From: Streptomyces sp. HSG2
GTDB taxonomy: Bacteria; Actinomycetota; Actinomycetes; Streptomycetales; Streptomycetaceae
Reading direction: 5' to 3'
Assembly: GCF_016598575.1 (NCBI RefSeq)
Contig: NZ_CP066801.1
Coordinates: 620,001-684,000 of the forward strand
Length of the DNA stretch: 64,000 nt
Made by a program: the position numbers and the translations under genes. Of this stretch, positions 1-11,029 are shown piece by piece (position 1 is the stretch's first letter; every line of letters starts with the position of its first letter). Under the pieces are notes generated by a model. It made no database searches. It was not told where the DNA came from and saw only the letters and a list, made by a program, of their open reading frames with translations.

Positions 1-788
1 TGGCCGCGCAGGCGGCGGCGAAGGCCCTCGCCGGTGCGGGGCTGGCCCCGGCGGACATCGACTACGTGCTGGTAGCCACCTCCACGGCGGTGGACCGCTC
101 GCCGAACACCGCCGCGCGCGTCGCCGCCCGGCTGGGCATCCCACAGCCGGCCGCGCTCGATCTGAACGTCGTGTGCGCGGGCTTCACCCACGCGCTCGCC
201 ACCGCCGACCAGGCCGTCCGAGCCGGCGCGGCCCGCCGGGCACTGGTCGTCGGAGCGGACAAGATGTCGGAGGTGACGGACTGGACCGACCGCACCACGT
301 GCGTGCTCGTCGGCGACGGGGCGGGAGCCGTGGTGGTGGAACCCTCCGACGCGTCCGCCGAGGGCCCCGGCATCGGACCGGTTCTGTGGGGCTCGGTTCC
401 CGAGATGGGCCACGCCGTGCGCATCGAGGGCACGCCGCCGCGCTTCGCGCAGGAAGGCCAGAGCGTCTACCGGTGGGCGACGACCCGACTGCCCGCCATC
501 GCGCGGCGCGCCTGCGAACAGGCCGGTCTCCACCCCCGGGACCTCGCCGCCGTGGTCCTGCACCAGGCGAACCTGCGCATCGTGGAGCCTCTGGCGGAGA
601 AGATCGGCGCCGTCGACGCCCTGGTGGCCCGGGACGTCATGGAGTCCGGCAACACCTCCGCGGCCAGCATCCCGCTCGCCTTCGCCAAGATGGTGGAGCG
701 GGGCGAGATCTCCACCGGGGACCCCGTCCTGCTCTTCGGATTCGGCGGGAACCTCTCCTACGCCGGTCAGGTCGTCCGCTGCCCCTGA
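1..788 (+). CDS. 3-oxoacyl-ACP synthase III (KAS III), 5' end outside the window
   Basis: Open from base 3 with no start, so the first roughly 80-100 residues lie to the left. The visible part holds the whole KAS III catalytic set: the nucleophilic Cys in DLNVVCAGF (codon 174-176), the His in VLHQANLRI (561-563) and the Asn in ESGNTSAAS (651-653). It ends in the usual FGFGGNLSYAGQVV strand. This family condenses acyl-CoA with malonyl-ACP and starts fatty acid or polyketide synthesis in the cytoplasm. Whether this is the housekeeping copy or a pathway-specific priming enzyme cannot be told, because its upstream neighbours are missing. The next features downstream are a tRNA and a P450-ferredoxin pair. 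The family call is firm; the substrate is unknown. Confidence 0.93.
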   Translation, partial: AAQAAAKALAGAGLAPADIDYVLVATSTAVDRSPNTAARVAARLGIPQPAALDLNVVCAGFTHALATADQAVRAGAARRALVVGADKMSEVTDWTDRTTCVLVGDGAGAVVVEPSDASAEGPGIGPVLWGSVPEMGHAVRIEGTPPRFAQEGQSVYRWATTRLPAIARRACEQAGLHPRDLAAVVLHQANLRIVEPLAEKIGAVDALVARDVMESGNTSAASIPLAFAKMVERGEISTGDPVLLFGFGGNLSYAGQVVRCP

Positions 789-1065
789 CGGTGTTCGGTG
801 CCGCCACACCGCCGAGGTCGCCCGGGCCGAGGCCCCCGCCTCACACCAGGCCCTCGCTCGCCGCGCCCGAGGGGAGCCGTCCCACCCGGACCCGGCAGCG
901 CCGCGCCGCCCGTCGGGCCAGACCATCGAGACGGAGTTTCCGAGGCACACGCTCCCGGGCGCACCGCGGGTCACCCTCCGACTGTCCGGGCATCACGGTA
1001 CGTGAGAGCGTCTCGGCACTCGACCGAGCGGCTCACCAGGCTTCGTCCGGGTGCGGAAAGCGCAG

Positions 1066-1095
1066 GTGAAGGGCGCTGCGAAAGCTTGATATGGT
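1066..1095 (+). promoter_or_regulatory. candidate sigma-70-type promoter for the tRNA gene
   Basis: GTGAAG at 1066-1071 and TATGGT at 1090-1095 are separated by 18 bp and sit about 50 bp before the tRNA. The rest of the 355-nt gap after the KAS III gene (789-1143) shows no credible coding frame. This is an inference from spacing and similarity to the consensus. Confidence 0.4.
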
Positions 1096-1143
1096 GGACG
1101 TCGTCGCCGCGCGAATGGCTCTCGCTCGGGCGACGGACACCTT

Positions 1144-1231
1144 GTCCGGGTGGCGGAATGGCAGACGCGCTAGCTTGAGGTGCTAGTGCCCTTCAATGGG
1201 CGTGGGGGTTCAAGTCCCCCCTCGGACACCA
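1144..1231 (+). tRNA. tRNA-Leu (anticodon GAG), CCA encoded
   Basis: The acceptor stem GTCCGGG (1144-1150) pairs with CTCGGAC (1221-1227, one G-T pair). It is followed by discriminator A and an encoded CCA (1229-1231). The anticodon stem CTAGC/GCTAG (1170-1174/1182-1186) encloses the loop TTGAGGT, with anticodon GAG at 1177-1179. A long variable arm, typical of class II tRNAs, and a T-loop GTTCAAG are visible. It reads CUC and CUU leucine codons. A perfect intrinsic terminator follows 7 nt later. Confidence 0.97.
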
Positions 1232-1237
1232 GCCGGC

Positions 1238-1264
1238 AAAGACCCCAGTTCGTCTGGGGTCTTT
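1238..1264 (+). terminator. intrinsic terminator of tRNA-Leu
   Basis: An 11-bp perfect stem AAAGACCCCAG (1238-1248)/CTGGGGTCTTT (1254-1264) has a 5-nt loop and is followed by a T-rich run (CTGTTT). Confidence 0.92.
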
Positions 1265-1914
1265 CTGTTTCTCCGGCTGCGGCGTGACCGACCACGTGAC
1301 CAACAACCGAGCGAACTTCCTGGTCAGACCAGGGATGACAGGCCGAGACGGCCGGCGCTCGAGGGGACCGGCTTCTTCGCTCCCTCGGCACGGCGCCTGC
1401 CCATACCGCGCCATGGTGAGCCCGGCGAGTGGTGCCGGGCGTCGGCCGAGACCTCTCCCGGGATCTCCTGGTTGCCGCGATCATTGGTGATCTTCGACTC
1501 TCGCCGGTCGTGCGGCCGGAAGCTCTCCGTCGGGGTGCGGGCGGTCGCGCGCCGTCCGCAGGCGGGCCGGCACCTTCTCGGGGTCCCGAGGACGCCGAGT
1601 GCCGTCGTGTTGTGGGCAGGGGTGCGGGCGACCAGCGTCTCGCCGAGGGCGCGGGGCGCGCCCATCGCCTGACTCGATGCCCAGCATGAGGAGAACGCGT
1701 TTGATCGGCGCCCCGGGCATCCCACAGGATCGGTCCGAGTCCACCGCGCGGCCCCGGGGGTTGGCGTCACCGGTCGCCGCCTAAGGGGGCGCGGGCACGC
1801 CGTGGGCGAGCCGTCGGCGTGCCCTCCCTCGGTGCGGCGAGGCGGCCGGGCGGTGGCCCTCCGCCGGTGCCGGGCGGAGCGGCGAGCGCTCGTTCGACAC
1901 CGCGCGTACCCCTC
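1265..1914. other. gene-poor stretch, no supported gene
   Basis: About 650 nt between the tRNA terminator and the ribosome binding site of the P450. Short open frames exist on both strands, but none has a recognisable domain, a good ribosome binding site and a plausible length together. A minus-strand frame around 1330-1700 (LGETLVARTPAHNTTALG) reads a little like protein but has no start or family I recognise. Lying just behind a tRNA, this could be decayed DNA; that is a guess. Confidence 0.4.
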
Positions 1915-1927
1915 GAAGGAGGCTGCC

Positions 1928-3130
1928 TTGACCGAGACCACGTACGACGACCTTCCACCGCAGGGCCACGAGGGCGCGGACCCGCTCGACCTCCCCGCGC
2001 TCCTCGACCAGTGGCGCGAGGAGCAGCCGATCCGCCGCATCTCCGTGGTGGGGGGCGGCAGCGCCTGGCTTGTCACCCGCTATCAGGACATCCGGGACGG
2101 CCTCGGCGACCAGCGGTTGAGCGCCGACCGCAACAGACCGGGCTTTCCTCATCTGCGGATCGACGAACCACCCATGCCGAACGGGACCTTCAACCACTAC
2201 GACGAGCCGGACCACAACCGGGTCCGCAGGATGCTGGCGAAGGCGTTCACTCCCAGGAGCGTCGAGGCGCTGGAGCCGGCCATCGGGAGGATCGTCGACG
2301 AATTGCTGGACTCCCTCGCCGAGCTGCCCCGTCCGGTGGGATTCCACGAGCACTTCGCGCTCGCCCTGCCGAGCCTGGTGATGTGCGAGGTCCTCGGTGT
2401 CCCGTACGCGGACCGGGAGGTGTTCCAGAAGAACACCCAGGACATCCTGGACATCGGCCGTTCGGGCGCCGACGTCACCCGGGCCTTCGAGGAGATGCTG
2501 TCCTGGCTGGAGGAGTTCCTGGAGGCCAAGGGGCGAGACCCTCAGGACGACCTCATGAGCGAGATCGCGGTGCGGCGGGTCGCCACGGGCGAGATCGCCA
2601 AGGACGAGGCGGTCGGCGCCATCTCGATGCTGCTCCTGGCCGGGCACGAGACCACGGCCAACATGCTCAGCCTGGGGGTACTGAGCCTGTTGCGCGCTCC
2701 CGACCAGCTGCGGCGCCTGCGTACCGACCCCGGCGTCGTGCCCGGCGCCGTCGAGGAGATCCTGCGCCACGTTCCTTTCCTTCAGACCGGTCTGCGCCGC
2801 ATCGCCACGGAGGACGTGGAGATCGGAGGGGTGACCATACGACGTGGGGAGGGGGTCGTCCTGGCCATCCACGCCGGGAACAGGGACCCTCGGGTCTTCG
2901 ACGACCCCGACCGGCTCGACCTGGGCCGTGAGATCCGCAACCACCTCGCCTTCTCTCACGGCATCCACCAGTGCATCGGCGCCACGCTCGCCCGCGCCGA
3001 GTTGCGGATAGCGCTGCCGGCCGTGTTCGCCCGCTTCCCCGGGCTGCGGATCGCCGTGCCGGACGCGGAGATTCCCTACCGCCCGAACACGCTGTTCCTC
3101 ACGCTCGACGACCTCCCGGTCACCTGGTGA
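1928..3130 (+). CDS. cytochrome P450 (bacterial class I CYP)
   Basis: A 400-residue soluble P450 that would insert oxygen into an unknown small molecule, drawing electrons from the ferredoxin encoded just downstream. The I-helix oxygen-activation motif AGHETT starts at residue 238. EEILRH holds the K-helix ExxR, and the haem loop is [10 protein letters not shown] with Cys349 as the thiolate ligand. I place the start at the TTG at 1928 because GAAGGAGG (1915-1922) lies 5 nt before it; an upstream ATG in the same frame has no such site. The C-helix region reads [12 protein letters not shown], a usual bacterial CYP pattern. The substrate cannot be read from sequence. The adjacent KAS III fragment and P450 might belong to one biosynthetic set, but the tRNA separates them. 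Confidence 0.95.
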   Translation: MTETTYDDLPPQGHEGADPLDLPALLDQWREEQPIRRISVVGGGSAWLVTRYQDIRDGLGDQRLSADRNRPGFPHLRIDEPPMPNGTFNHYDEPDHNRVRRMLAKAFTPRSVEALEPAIGRIVDELLDSLAELPRPVGFHEHFALALPSLVMCEVLGVPYADREVFQKNTQDILDIGRSGADVTRAFEEMLSWLEEFLEAKGRDPQDDLMSEIAVRRVATGEIAKDEAVGAISMLLLAGHETTANMLSLGVLSLLRAPDQLRRLRTDPGVVPGAVEEILRHVPFLQTGLRRIATEDVEIGGVTIRRGEGVVLAIHAGNRDPRVFDDPDRLDLGREIRNHLAFSHGIHQCIGATLARAELRIALPAVFARFPGLRIAVPDAEIPYRPNTLFLTLDDLPVTW

Positions 3131-3168
3131 CCGCGCGGGGAGCGGGAGACGGAGGCGAGGGAGGTCGC

Positions 3169-3366
3169 ATGCGGATCCGGATCCACGAGGACAGGTGTAT
3201 GGGGGTGGGCCGGTGCGTGGAGACGGCCCCGGAGGTCTTCGACCAGGACGCCGAGGATTCCCTGGTCGTGCTGGTGGATCCGACCCCGCCCGCGAGGCTG
3301 CGGGGGGCGGTGCTCGACGCCGCCCAGGCCTGCCCGGTCGCCGTGATCACGGTGCGCGAGGACTGA
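3169..3366 (+). CDS. 3Fe-4S-type ferredoxin, P450 partner
   Basis: A 65-residue ferredoxin starting 38 nt after the P450 stop, with GGCGAGGGAGG-like purine-rich sequence before the ATG. Cys10, Cys16 and Cys55 (DRCMGVGRC and QACPVAVI) match the three-cysteine pattern C-x5-C-xn-C-P of single-cluster [3Fe-4S] ferredoxins that reduce bacterial P450s. Its order and spacing make it the likely electron donor of the preceding P450. No ferredoxin reductase is encoded in the window, so a shared reductase must serve it. Confidence 0.93.
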   Translation: MRIRIHEDRCMGVGRCVETAPEVFDQDAEDSLVVLVDPTPPARLRGAVLDAAQACPVAVITVRED

Positions 3367-3435
3367 CGGAGCCCCCGTCCCGGGTTTGCTCGAAGGCGGG
3401 CGGCGAAGTGGCCGGGGGCGGCTCCGTCGGGCCCG

Positions 3436-3474
3436 CCCCGGTCGGGCCGCGCCGGTGTGGCGGCCCGACCGGGG
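3436..3474. terminator. 15-bp perfect inverted repeat between convergent genes
   Basis: Arms at 3436-3450 (begins CCCCGGTCGG) and 3460-3474 are exact reverse complements with a 9-nt loop. It lies 70 nt after the ferredoxin and downstream of the convergent vsr gene, so it can stop transcription from both sides. It has no U-tract, as is common in Streptomyces. Confidence 0.75.
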
Positions 3475-3545
3475 AAGGGTCCGAGCGGAGGACGCGTACC
3501 GGCCAGGAGGCTCGGTCGGGGGCCCACTCCACACGATCCGGGTCG

Positions 3546-4079
3546 TCAGGACCGCTCGGACGACACGTGCGCGGTCGCGGGGTGATCGCCTCGGGACGTC
3601 GGAGAGCCGGGGTCCCTCCCGCCGAGACCGGACGATCCGGTGCCGCGGCATGGCGCCTCGCGGCGTCGTCGGACGACCTCGATCACGCGGTCCGCCGCCG
3701 CCTCGGCGCGCTCGTGTTCCCACACCCGCAGAGGCAGCCAGCCCGCCGCCTCCAATCGGGCGTCGGTGTCGAGGTCTCGGGCCCGATTCTTCTGGATCTT
3801 CTCCTTCCAGAACGCGGCGTTGTTCTTCGGCCAGGTCGCGTGATCGGGGCACCCGTGCCAGAAGCAACCGTCGACGAAGACGGCCACCTTGGCGGGCCCG
3901 AAGACGATGTCGGCCTCCCGTCGGACCTCGCGTACCGGCCGTCGGTGCACCCGGTACCGGAGCCCGGCGGCGTGCAGCAGGTGCCGCAAGGCGATCTCCG
4001 TCCGCGTGTCGCGACTCTTCTGGCGACTCATGCGCGCCCGCGTGGCCGGGGAGGTCTCCAACCGCCTCGTGTCGTCCAT
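3546..4079 (-). CDS. vsr: very short patch repair (Vsr) mismatch endonuclease
   Basis: A 177-residue member of the Vsr family, which nicks the DNA strand beside T:G mismatches created by deamination of 5-methylcytosine. The conserved opening [19 protein letters not shown] (from residue 17) is followed by EADIVF (Asp57), [14 protein letters not shown] with the zinc-binding Cys/His set (residues 66-78), [13 protein letters not shown] and LRVWEHE. The start chosen is the ATG at 4079; the frame stays open for 50 more codons without a better site. The C-terminal 40 residues are low-complexity and Arg-rich. No cytosine methyltransferase lies next to it in the window, so its partner methylase, if any, is elsewhere. 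Confidence 0.93.
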   Translation of the reverse strand: MDDTRRLETSPATRARMSRQKSRDTRTEIALRHLLHAAGLRYRVHRRPVREVRREADIVFGPAKVAVFVDGCFWHGCPDHATWPKNNAAFWKEKIQKNRARDLDTDARLEAAGWLPLRVWEHERAEAAADRVIEVVRRRREAPCRGTGSSGLGGRDPGSPTSRGDHPATAHVSSERS

Positions 4080-4235
4080 GCCCCCATGCTGCCGTACCGG
4101 GAGCACCGGATGGCACGGACCGCCGGGAGCGTCGAGGGGACGCCGGGGCTCCGCCAGGCGGGGTGCCTCGGCGGGCGCGGTCCGCGTCGTCGAGGAGCGG
4201 TCGCCCCCGTGCCGCGTGGTGGGACCCACGCGGGG

Positions 4236-4991
4236 TCAGTGAGCGACCAGCTCACGGGTGTCGAGGGAGGGCACCGCGGTGCGGGAGGTCCGCCACAACC
4301 ATCGCACGTCCCGTCCGAAGGACCAGAGCAGCGAGGCCAGCGCCGCCAGGACCACCCCCGTCTCGACCGGCGGCGGCAGGACCCGCGCACCCGCGACGAG
4401 CAGCAGGACCCCTTGGAGGGCGGCCACCGTCTTGCGGGCCGTGCTCGGCGGCAGCGGGGCGTTCAGCCACGGAAGGAAACGGGCCGAGGCGACGAAGACG
4501 TAGCGCATGGCGCCGATCAGCAGCACCCAGGGGCCCAACCGCGTCGCCACGTGGACGCTGAGCACCAGGATCAGGAAGGCGTCGACCTCCATGTCGAAGC
4601 GGGCCCCCAGCGGGGTGCAGGTGCCCGTGCGACGGGCCACCCTGCCGTCGACACAGTCCAGGAACAACGCCGGCGCGGTCAGCCCGACCAGCAGCGCCGC
4701 CGACGGAGCGTGCCAGAAGGAGTCGGCCACCATCGCCGTGACCGCGCCGACCAGGGCCGCCCGGCCCAGGGTGACGCGGTTGGCGGCGCCGAAGGCGAGC
4801 GGGCGGGCACGGCGCAGGGCCCGGGAGAGCGTCGCCCACACCGCCAGGGCGAAGCCGAGGCCGGTCAGCCACCCCACCGGGCCCATGCCCACGGCGGCGC
4901 TCAACGACCCCAGCAGGACCACCTGCGCCGCCGCACCCGCTGCGATCTCCCGCCGGACGGGACTCGCGTCGTACATGTCGTTCAGGGCCAC
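4236..4991 (-). CDS. CDP-alcohol phosphatidyltransferase family membrane protein
   Basis: A 251-residue integral membrane enzyme. The family signature D-x2-D-G-x2-A-R-x8-G-x3-D-x3-D is complete: [10 protein letters not shown] from Asp112, then Gly129, Asp133 and Asp137. Hydrophobic segments lie on both sides. Such enzymes move a phospho-alcohol from a CDP carrier to a second alcohol, making phospholipid head groups or related conjugates. The start is a GTG with GGAGG 7 nt upstream. It is transcribed divergently from the dehydrogenase at 5100, 108 nt away, so it probably shares a control region with the pterin/FAPy-like gene block. The acceptor alcohol is unknown. Confidence 0.88.
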   Translation of the reverse strand: MALNDMYDASPVRREIAAGAAAQVVLLGSLSAAVGMGPVGWLTGLGFALAVWATLSRALRRARPLAFGAANRVTLGRAALVGAVTAMVADSFWHAPSAALLVGLTAPALFLDCVDGRVARRTGTCTPLGARFDMEVDAFLILVLSVHVATRLGPWVLLIGAMRYVFVASARFLPWLNAPLPPSTARKTVAALQGVLLLVAGARVLPPPVETGVVLAALASLLWSFGRDVRWLWRTSRTAVPSLDTRELVAH

Positions 4992-5099
4992 CGAACACCC
5001 TCCGGCCGAGTGACAGAGTCGATCAAGGCCGCTACGTTGTCCGCGACCCGCGCACCCCTCGGTACGCGGCCGGCCTACCGATCGTTCAGGAGAAATCCG

Positions 5100-6071
5100 T
5101 TGAAGCGCACCGCTGCGGCCTTCTGGCTCGACTCGCCCGGGCGAGGGGTGATACGACACGTGGACCTGGCGGATCCGGGCCCCGGCGAGGTCGTCGTCCG
5201 CGCCCTGTACTCCGGCGTGAGCCGCGGCACCGAGACCCTCGTCTTCGACGGCCGGGTGCCGGAGAGTCAGCACGCGGCGATGCGGGCCCCCTTCCAGGTG
5301 GGAGACTTCCCCGCACCGGTGAAGTACGGCTACCTGAGCGTGGGCGTGGTGGAGGAGGGGCCCGAGGCGCTGACCGGCCGGACGGTGTTCTGCCTGCACC
5401 CCCATCAGACCCGCTACGTCGTCCCGGCGGCGGCGGTCGTGGAGGTGCCGGGCTCCGTGCCGGCCGGCCGCGCCGTCCTCGCCGGGACGGTGGAGACCGC
5501 CGTCAACGCCCTGTGGGACGCCGCACCGCTGCTCGGCGACCGCGTGGCCGTGGTCGGCGCGGGTATGGTCGGCTGCGCGGTGGCCGCGCTGCTGGCCCGC
5601 TTTCCCGGAGTCCGCGTGCAGTTGGTCGACGTCGACCCGAGCCGTGCCTCGGTGGCGGAGGCGCTCGGCGCGCGCTTCGCGACCCCGGAGAACGCTCTCG
5701 GCGGCCTCGATCTCGTCGTGCACGCCAGCGCCACCGAGCGGGGCCTTCGTCGATCGCTGGAACTGCTGCGCCCCGAAGGGACGGTGGTCGAGCTGAGCTG
5801 GTACGGCGACCACCCCGTCGCCCTGCCGCTCGGCGAGGCCTTCCACTCGCGCCGGTTGACCCTGCGTGGCAGCCAGGTCGGCACCGTGTCGCCCCGGGCC
5901 GCCGGCCGGGATCACGCGGACCGGATGGCCCTCGCCCTCGATCTGCTCGCCGACCCCACGCTCGATGCCCTGATCACCGGGGAGTCGTCGTTCACGGAGT
6001 TGCCGGAAATCATGCCGAGGCTCGCCTCCGGCGCGCTCCCGGCCCTGTGCCACCGCGTCCGGTACCCCTGA
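5100..6071 (+). CDS. medium-chain (zinc-type) alcohol dehydrogenase-like protein, first gene of the pterin/FAPy-like block
   Basis: A 323-residue MDR-superfamily oxidoreductase. The N-terminal GroES-like part ([13 protein letters not shown]) lacks the catalytic-zinc cysteine seen in classical alcohol dehydrogenases. The nucleotide-binding Rossmann turn is [17 protein letters not shown], and an acidic residue ends the next strand (LVDVD). The start is a TTG at 5100, supported by AGGAG at 5088-5092, 7 nt upstream. It would reduce or oxidise an intermediate with NAD(P)H in the cytoplasm. It heads the run of genes that continues through the PTPS homologue, glycosyltransferase and methyltransferase. 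The exact substrate cannot be inferred. Confidence 0.87.
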   Translation: MKRTAAAFWLDSPGRGVIRHVDLADPGPGEVVVRALYSGVSRGTETLVFDGRVPESQHAAMRAPFQVGDFPAPVKYGYLSVGVVEEGPEALTGRTVFCLHPHQTRYVVPAAAVVEVPGSVPAGRAVLAGTVETAVNALWDAAPLLGDRVAVVGAGMVGCAVAALLARFPGVRVQLVDVDPSRASVAEALGARFATPENALGGLDLVVHASATERGLRRSLELLRPEGTVVELSWYGDHPVALPLGEAFHSRRLTLRGSQVGTVSPRAAGRDHADRMALALDLLADPTLDALITGESSFTELPEIMPRLASGALPALCHRVRYP

Positions 6072-6172
6072 GGGGGCAGCGGGCAACGGCTCCCGACCCC
6101 GCCGACACGCGACCTCTGACCAGTCCGAACCTCTGAGGCCCGATGGCGAGGACGCTGAACGCGAGGCCGGGT

Positions 6173-7839
<1,667 letters not shown>

Positions 7840-7843
<4 letters not shown>

Positions 7844-9027
7844 GGAGCACCGAGACCGACGCCACCGCAGGTGCCCCCACGCGGGTCGGGCGCGCCGAAC
7901 CGGCGCCGGCCTCCGCGGCCCGTTCCGTGGCGTCGGGACGGACACGGCACGCGACCGGACCGGGAGAGGCCCAGGAGGCGGGGGCGGTGTCCCGGGCCGA
8001 CCACGCCGCCCCGGGTGGGCCGACCCCCGGCGACACGGGGCGGGTGGTCCCGGGCCCGGACGCGGCTCGGGACGTCATCCCCGGGGCCGGGCCCACCGGA
8101 CGGCACGGCCCGCCCGAGGGAGGGCGGGAGAGCCGCGAGGCGACGGGCCGCGCCGCCGACGAGCACGGCACCTGGCGTCCGCCCGCCGGCGAGCCGGCCG
8201 ACCCCCCGCGGTACGCCCCGGAGTGGCTGCGGTTGCGCGAGCCCGCCGACGCCGACGCCCGTTCGAGGGAGCTTCTCGGGCCACTGCGGCGCCGGCTCGC
8301 CGAGATGCCGTCGGACGGACTCGTCGTCCACGACCTGGGGTGTGGCACGGGGTCCATGGGCAGATGGCTCGCTCCGCTGATCGACGGAGCCCAGCGCTGG
8401 ATCCTGCACGACCGCGATCCCTACCTGCTGCACTTCGCCGCGGCGGACGCCCCTCGACGCGCCGCCGACGGCGGTCCGGTCACCGTCGAGACACGGCGCG
8501 GCGACCTCGCCCGGCTCACGCCGGACGCGTTGCGGGGGGCCTCCCTCGTCACGGCGTCGGCCTTGCTCGACGTGGTGACCGCCGAGGAGGCCGACGCGCT
8601 CGCCGCCGCGGTGGTCGGGGCGGGCTGTCCCGCGCTGCTGACGCTCTCCGTGGCCGGACGGGTGGCCCTCGACCCGGAACATCCGCTGGACGCGGAGTTG
8701 GCGGAGGCGTTCGACTCCCATCAACGACGCGACGGACTGCTCGGCCCGGAGGCGACGGACAGCGCGGCGGAGGCGTTCGAGCGGCGCGGGGCGACGGTGC
8801 TGACGCGGCCCAGCCCCTGGCGGTTGGGGCCGGAGGAAGCGGCGCTCACCGCGCAGTGGCTGCGCGGGTGGGTGGGCGCGGCCGTGGAGGAGCGCCCGGG
8901 GCTGCGCGGCGCCGCCGAGCGGTACCTCGCCGAGCGGCTGGCCGCCTGCGCGGCGGGGCACCTACGGGTCGTCGTGCACCACCGGGACCTCCTCGCTCTC
9001 TGCCCGACGCGGGGAGGGGCGGGGTGA
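7840..9027 (+). CDS. class I SAM-dependent methyltransferase with long disordered N-terminus
   Basis: 395 residues; the GTG start overlaps the glycosyltransferase stop by 4 nt. The first 115 residues or so are rich in Ala, Gly, Pro and Arg and look disordered. The Rossmann domain follows, with motif I VHDLGCGTGSMGRWL (Asp165) and ILHDRDPYLL as the ribose-binding acidic loop. TASALLDVVTAEEADAL marks the post-motif region. It would methylate C, N or O on a product of the block. It is coupled in turn to the membrane-protein gene by another GTGA overlap. The chain of four overlapping genes argues for one transcript and a shared pathway. Confidence 0.9.
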
Positions 9028-10409
9028 GCGCGCGGACCGTGCGGGAGCGGCGGGCGGTGCTCGTGCCCGGCCCCACCGCCGCGCGGGCCCGCGCGCCTCG
9101 TGCGGGGTGCGCCCACGCCGCCGGGGCGCGGTCGCGCCCTCCGGGTGCGGGCCTCCGAGTCTCGCGGTGGCCGCGGGTCGTCCGTTCCCGTCTGGGGGGC
9201 GTCGTCGGCGCCGCGATCCTGGGCGTGGTCGTCTGGCGGCTCGGCACCGGGGCGCTCGTGGACGGCCTGGCCCGGATCGACGCCGGGGCGCTGCTCGCCG
9301 CGCTGGGCATCGGTGTCGTCACCACCGTCTTCAGCGCGTGGCGTTGGACGCTGGTGGGGCGCGGTCTGGGTCTTCGCGTGCCGCTGCGGCCGGCCGTCGC
9401 CGACTACTACCGGGCGCTCTTCCTCAACGCCGCGCTGCCCGGGGGCGTCCTGGGCGATGTGCACCGCGCGGTCCGCCACGGGCACGGCGGGGAGCGTCCG
9501 GGGCGCGGGGCGGCGGCCGTGCTCCTGGAACGCGTCGCCGGGCAGCTGGCGCTCCTCGGTGTCGGGGCGGTGGTCCTGTTGTCCCTGCCGTCGCCGGTCA
9601 TGACGGGCGTCCGGCAGGTGGCACCACTGGTGGTGGCGGGGCTCGCGGGCGCCGTCGCCGTGGCCGTGGCACTGCGTCCGCACCGCTCGTCGGCGGCGAG
9701 CGCGGGCTCGCTGCGCGCGCGGCTGGGCACGGCGCGGGCGGGCCTGATGCCCCGGCGGGGCGGTGCGGCCGTCGCGCTGTCCTCCCTGGTCGTCCTGGCC
9801 GGCCACCTGACCATGTTCGTGCTCGCCGCCAGGGTCGCCGGCACCACGGCTTCCGTGGCCGCGCTGCTGCCGCTCGCGGTGCTGGCGTTGCTCGCCATGG
9901 CGTTGCCACTGAACGTCGGTGGTTGGGGCCCTCGGGAGGGGGCGACCGCCTGGGCGTTCGGCGCCGCCGGTCTGGGCGCGGGCCAGGGCCTGACCGTGGC
10001 GGTGGTCTACGGGGTGCTGTGCCTCGCGGCCAGTCTGCCCGGCTCGTTGGTGCTCCTCGCCCGCCGGGGCGCGTGGCGGGGGGCACGCAGGGGTGCCGCC
10101 CGGACGGTACGGCGGATCGCGGGGCCGCCACCGAACGCCGCCGGCCCGGCGAGGCCGCCGCGAGAGGGGTCGGCTACGGCTTCCGGGCCCGGGACCAACA
10201 CGTTCGACGGCACCGACCGAGCGGCCTTCGCGGCGGGAGCGACGGGCGGCGCCCCGGTGCCGGGACGGCCGAGCGTCGGCGCTCAGATCTCCTCGCGGGT
10301 CACCACGTCCAGGCAGGCCCCGAAGGAGTCGACGAGACTCGCGAGCAGTTCCTCGCCTTTCCGCGCCGAGGCCAGCGAGGGCCGGCCGACGACCCCGGAC
10401 CGGGTGTAG
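9024..10409 (+). CDS. lysylphosphatidylglycerol-synthase-type (UPF0104) integral membrane protein
   Basis: 461 residues with at least seven hydrophobic segments between about residue 50 and 360. These include GGVVGAAILGVVVWRL, ALLAALGIGVVTTVFSAWRW and the family-typical ALFLNAALPGGVLGDVHRAV with the conserved PGGxxGD turn. The family covers the flippase part of MprF and many actinobacterial orphans that move or anchor lipid-linked products. The GTG start overlaps the methyltransferase by 4 nt. The last 42 codons run antisense over the 3' end of the convergent creatininase gene (10283-10409), and the tail is low-complexity. It probably exports or membrane-anchors the product of the block; that is inference. 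Confidence 0.85.
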   Translation: MSARTVRERRAVLVPGPTAARARAPRAGCAHAAGARSRPPGAGLRVSRWPRVVRSRLGGVVGAAILGVVVWRLGTGALVDGLARIDAGALLAALGIGVVTTVFSAWRWTLVGRGLGLRVPLRPAVADYYRALFLNAALPGGVLGDVHRAVRHGHGGERPGRGAAAVLLERVAGQLALLGVGAVVLLSLPSPVMTGVRQVAPLVVAGLAGAVAVAVALRPHRSSAASAGSLRARLGTARAGLMPRRGGAAVALSSLVVLAGHLTMFVLAARVAGTTASVAALLPLAVLALLAMALPLNVGGWGPREGATAWAFGAAGLGAGQGLTVAVVYGVLCLAASLPGSLVLLARRGAWRGARRGAARTVRRIAGPPPNAAGPARPPREGSATASGPGTNTFDGTDRAAFAAGATGGAPVPGRPSVGAQISSRVTTSRQAPKESTRLASSSSPFRAEASEGRPTTPDRV

Positions 10410-11029
10410 CCGGACATGCCGAGGGAGAGCAGATGACGCCGATCGTCGGCGACGAAGTCGGACTTCTCGTATCCCGGTCGGAGGGCCTCGGGGTGGCTGT
10501 GCAGCAGCAGAGAGGTCTCGATTTCCCCCGCGTGCATGTCACTCGACAGCGAACCGACCACACCCGCCCTCTCGCGGGCCGCCTCCCAGTCCTCCGGGGC
10601 GGGGAACAGCGCCATCCGCTCACCGCGCGCGGAGGCCTCCTGCACCACGTTGCCGAGGACGTAGTTCCCGCCGTGGCCGTTGACCAGCACCAGGGCCTCG
10701 ACGCCCGAGGCTCTGAGCGAGTCGGCGATGTCGCGCACCACGGCGTGCAGGGTGGGAGCGGAGACGCTGACGGTACCCGGCCAGGCCGCGTGCTCGTGCG
10801 AGCAGGACACGGTCACCGGGGGCAGCGAAAGCACCGGGTGAGCCGCGGCGATCTCCCGGGCCACGGCGCACGCGACCAGGGTGTCCGTGGCGAGCGGCAG
10901 GTACGGCCCGTGCTGCTCGAAGCTGCCCACCGGCAGCAGCGCGACCTGTCGCGCCCGGCCCGCCCCCCGCTGCCGCACGTCCTCGGTGGTGTCCATCGGC
11001 AGCACGCCGGCGATCCGCGCCCCACTCAT
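10283..11029 (-). CDS. creatininase-family amidohydrolase (possible ArfB-like FAPy deformylase)
   Basis: 248 residues. The metal-binding landmarks of the creatininase fold are present: GSFEQHGPYLPLATD (Glu38, His40, Asp49), VNGHGGN near residue 117-122 and HAGEIETS near 166-173. The family includes creatinine amidohydrolase, MftE-like peptidases and archaeal ArfB, which removes the formyl group from FAPy made by a GTP cyclohydrolase. A FAPy-type cyclohydrolase homologue is encoded divergently 98 nt away, which makes a deformylase role the leading hypothesis. The start is the ATG at 11029 with GGGAAGG about 10 nt upstream; a GTG at 11092 would add 21 residues. Its 3' end overlaps the convergent membrane-protein gene. 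Confidence 0.87.
   Translation of the reverse strand: MSGARIAGVLPMDTTEDVRQRGAGRARQVALLPVGSFEQHGPYLPLATDTLVACAVAREIAAAHPVLSLPPVTVSCSHEHAAWPGTVSVSAPTLHAVVRDIADSLRASGVEALVLVNGHGGNYVLGNVVQEASARGERMALFPAPEDWEAARERAGVVGSLSSDMHAGEIETSLLLHSHPEALRPGYEKSDFVADDRRHLLSLGMSGYTRSGVVGRPSLASARKGEELLASLVDSFGACLDVVTREEI

Noticed and set aside
1144..1231. tRNA as a proven attachment site
   Set aside because: I found no second copy of its 3' end and no integrase in the window.
3195..5099. Long plus-strand frame running into the dehydrogenase gene
   Set aside because: It crosses the vsr and CDP-alcohol genes on the other strand and its translation is low-complexity; the dehydrogenase begins at the TTG at 5100 with a good ribosome binding site.
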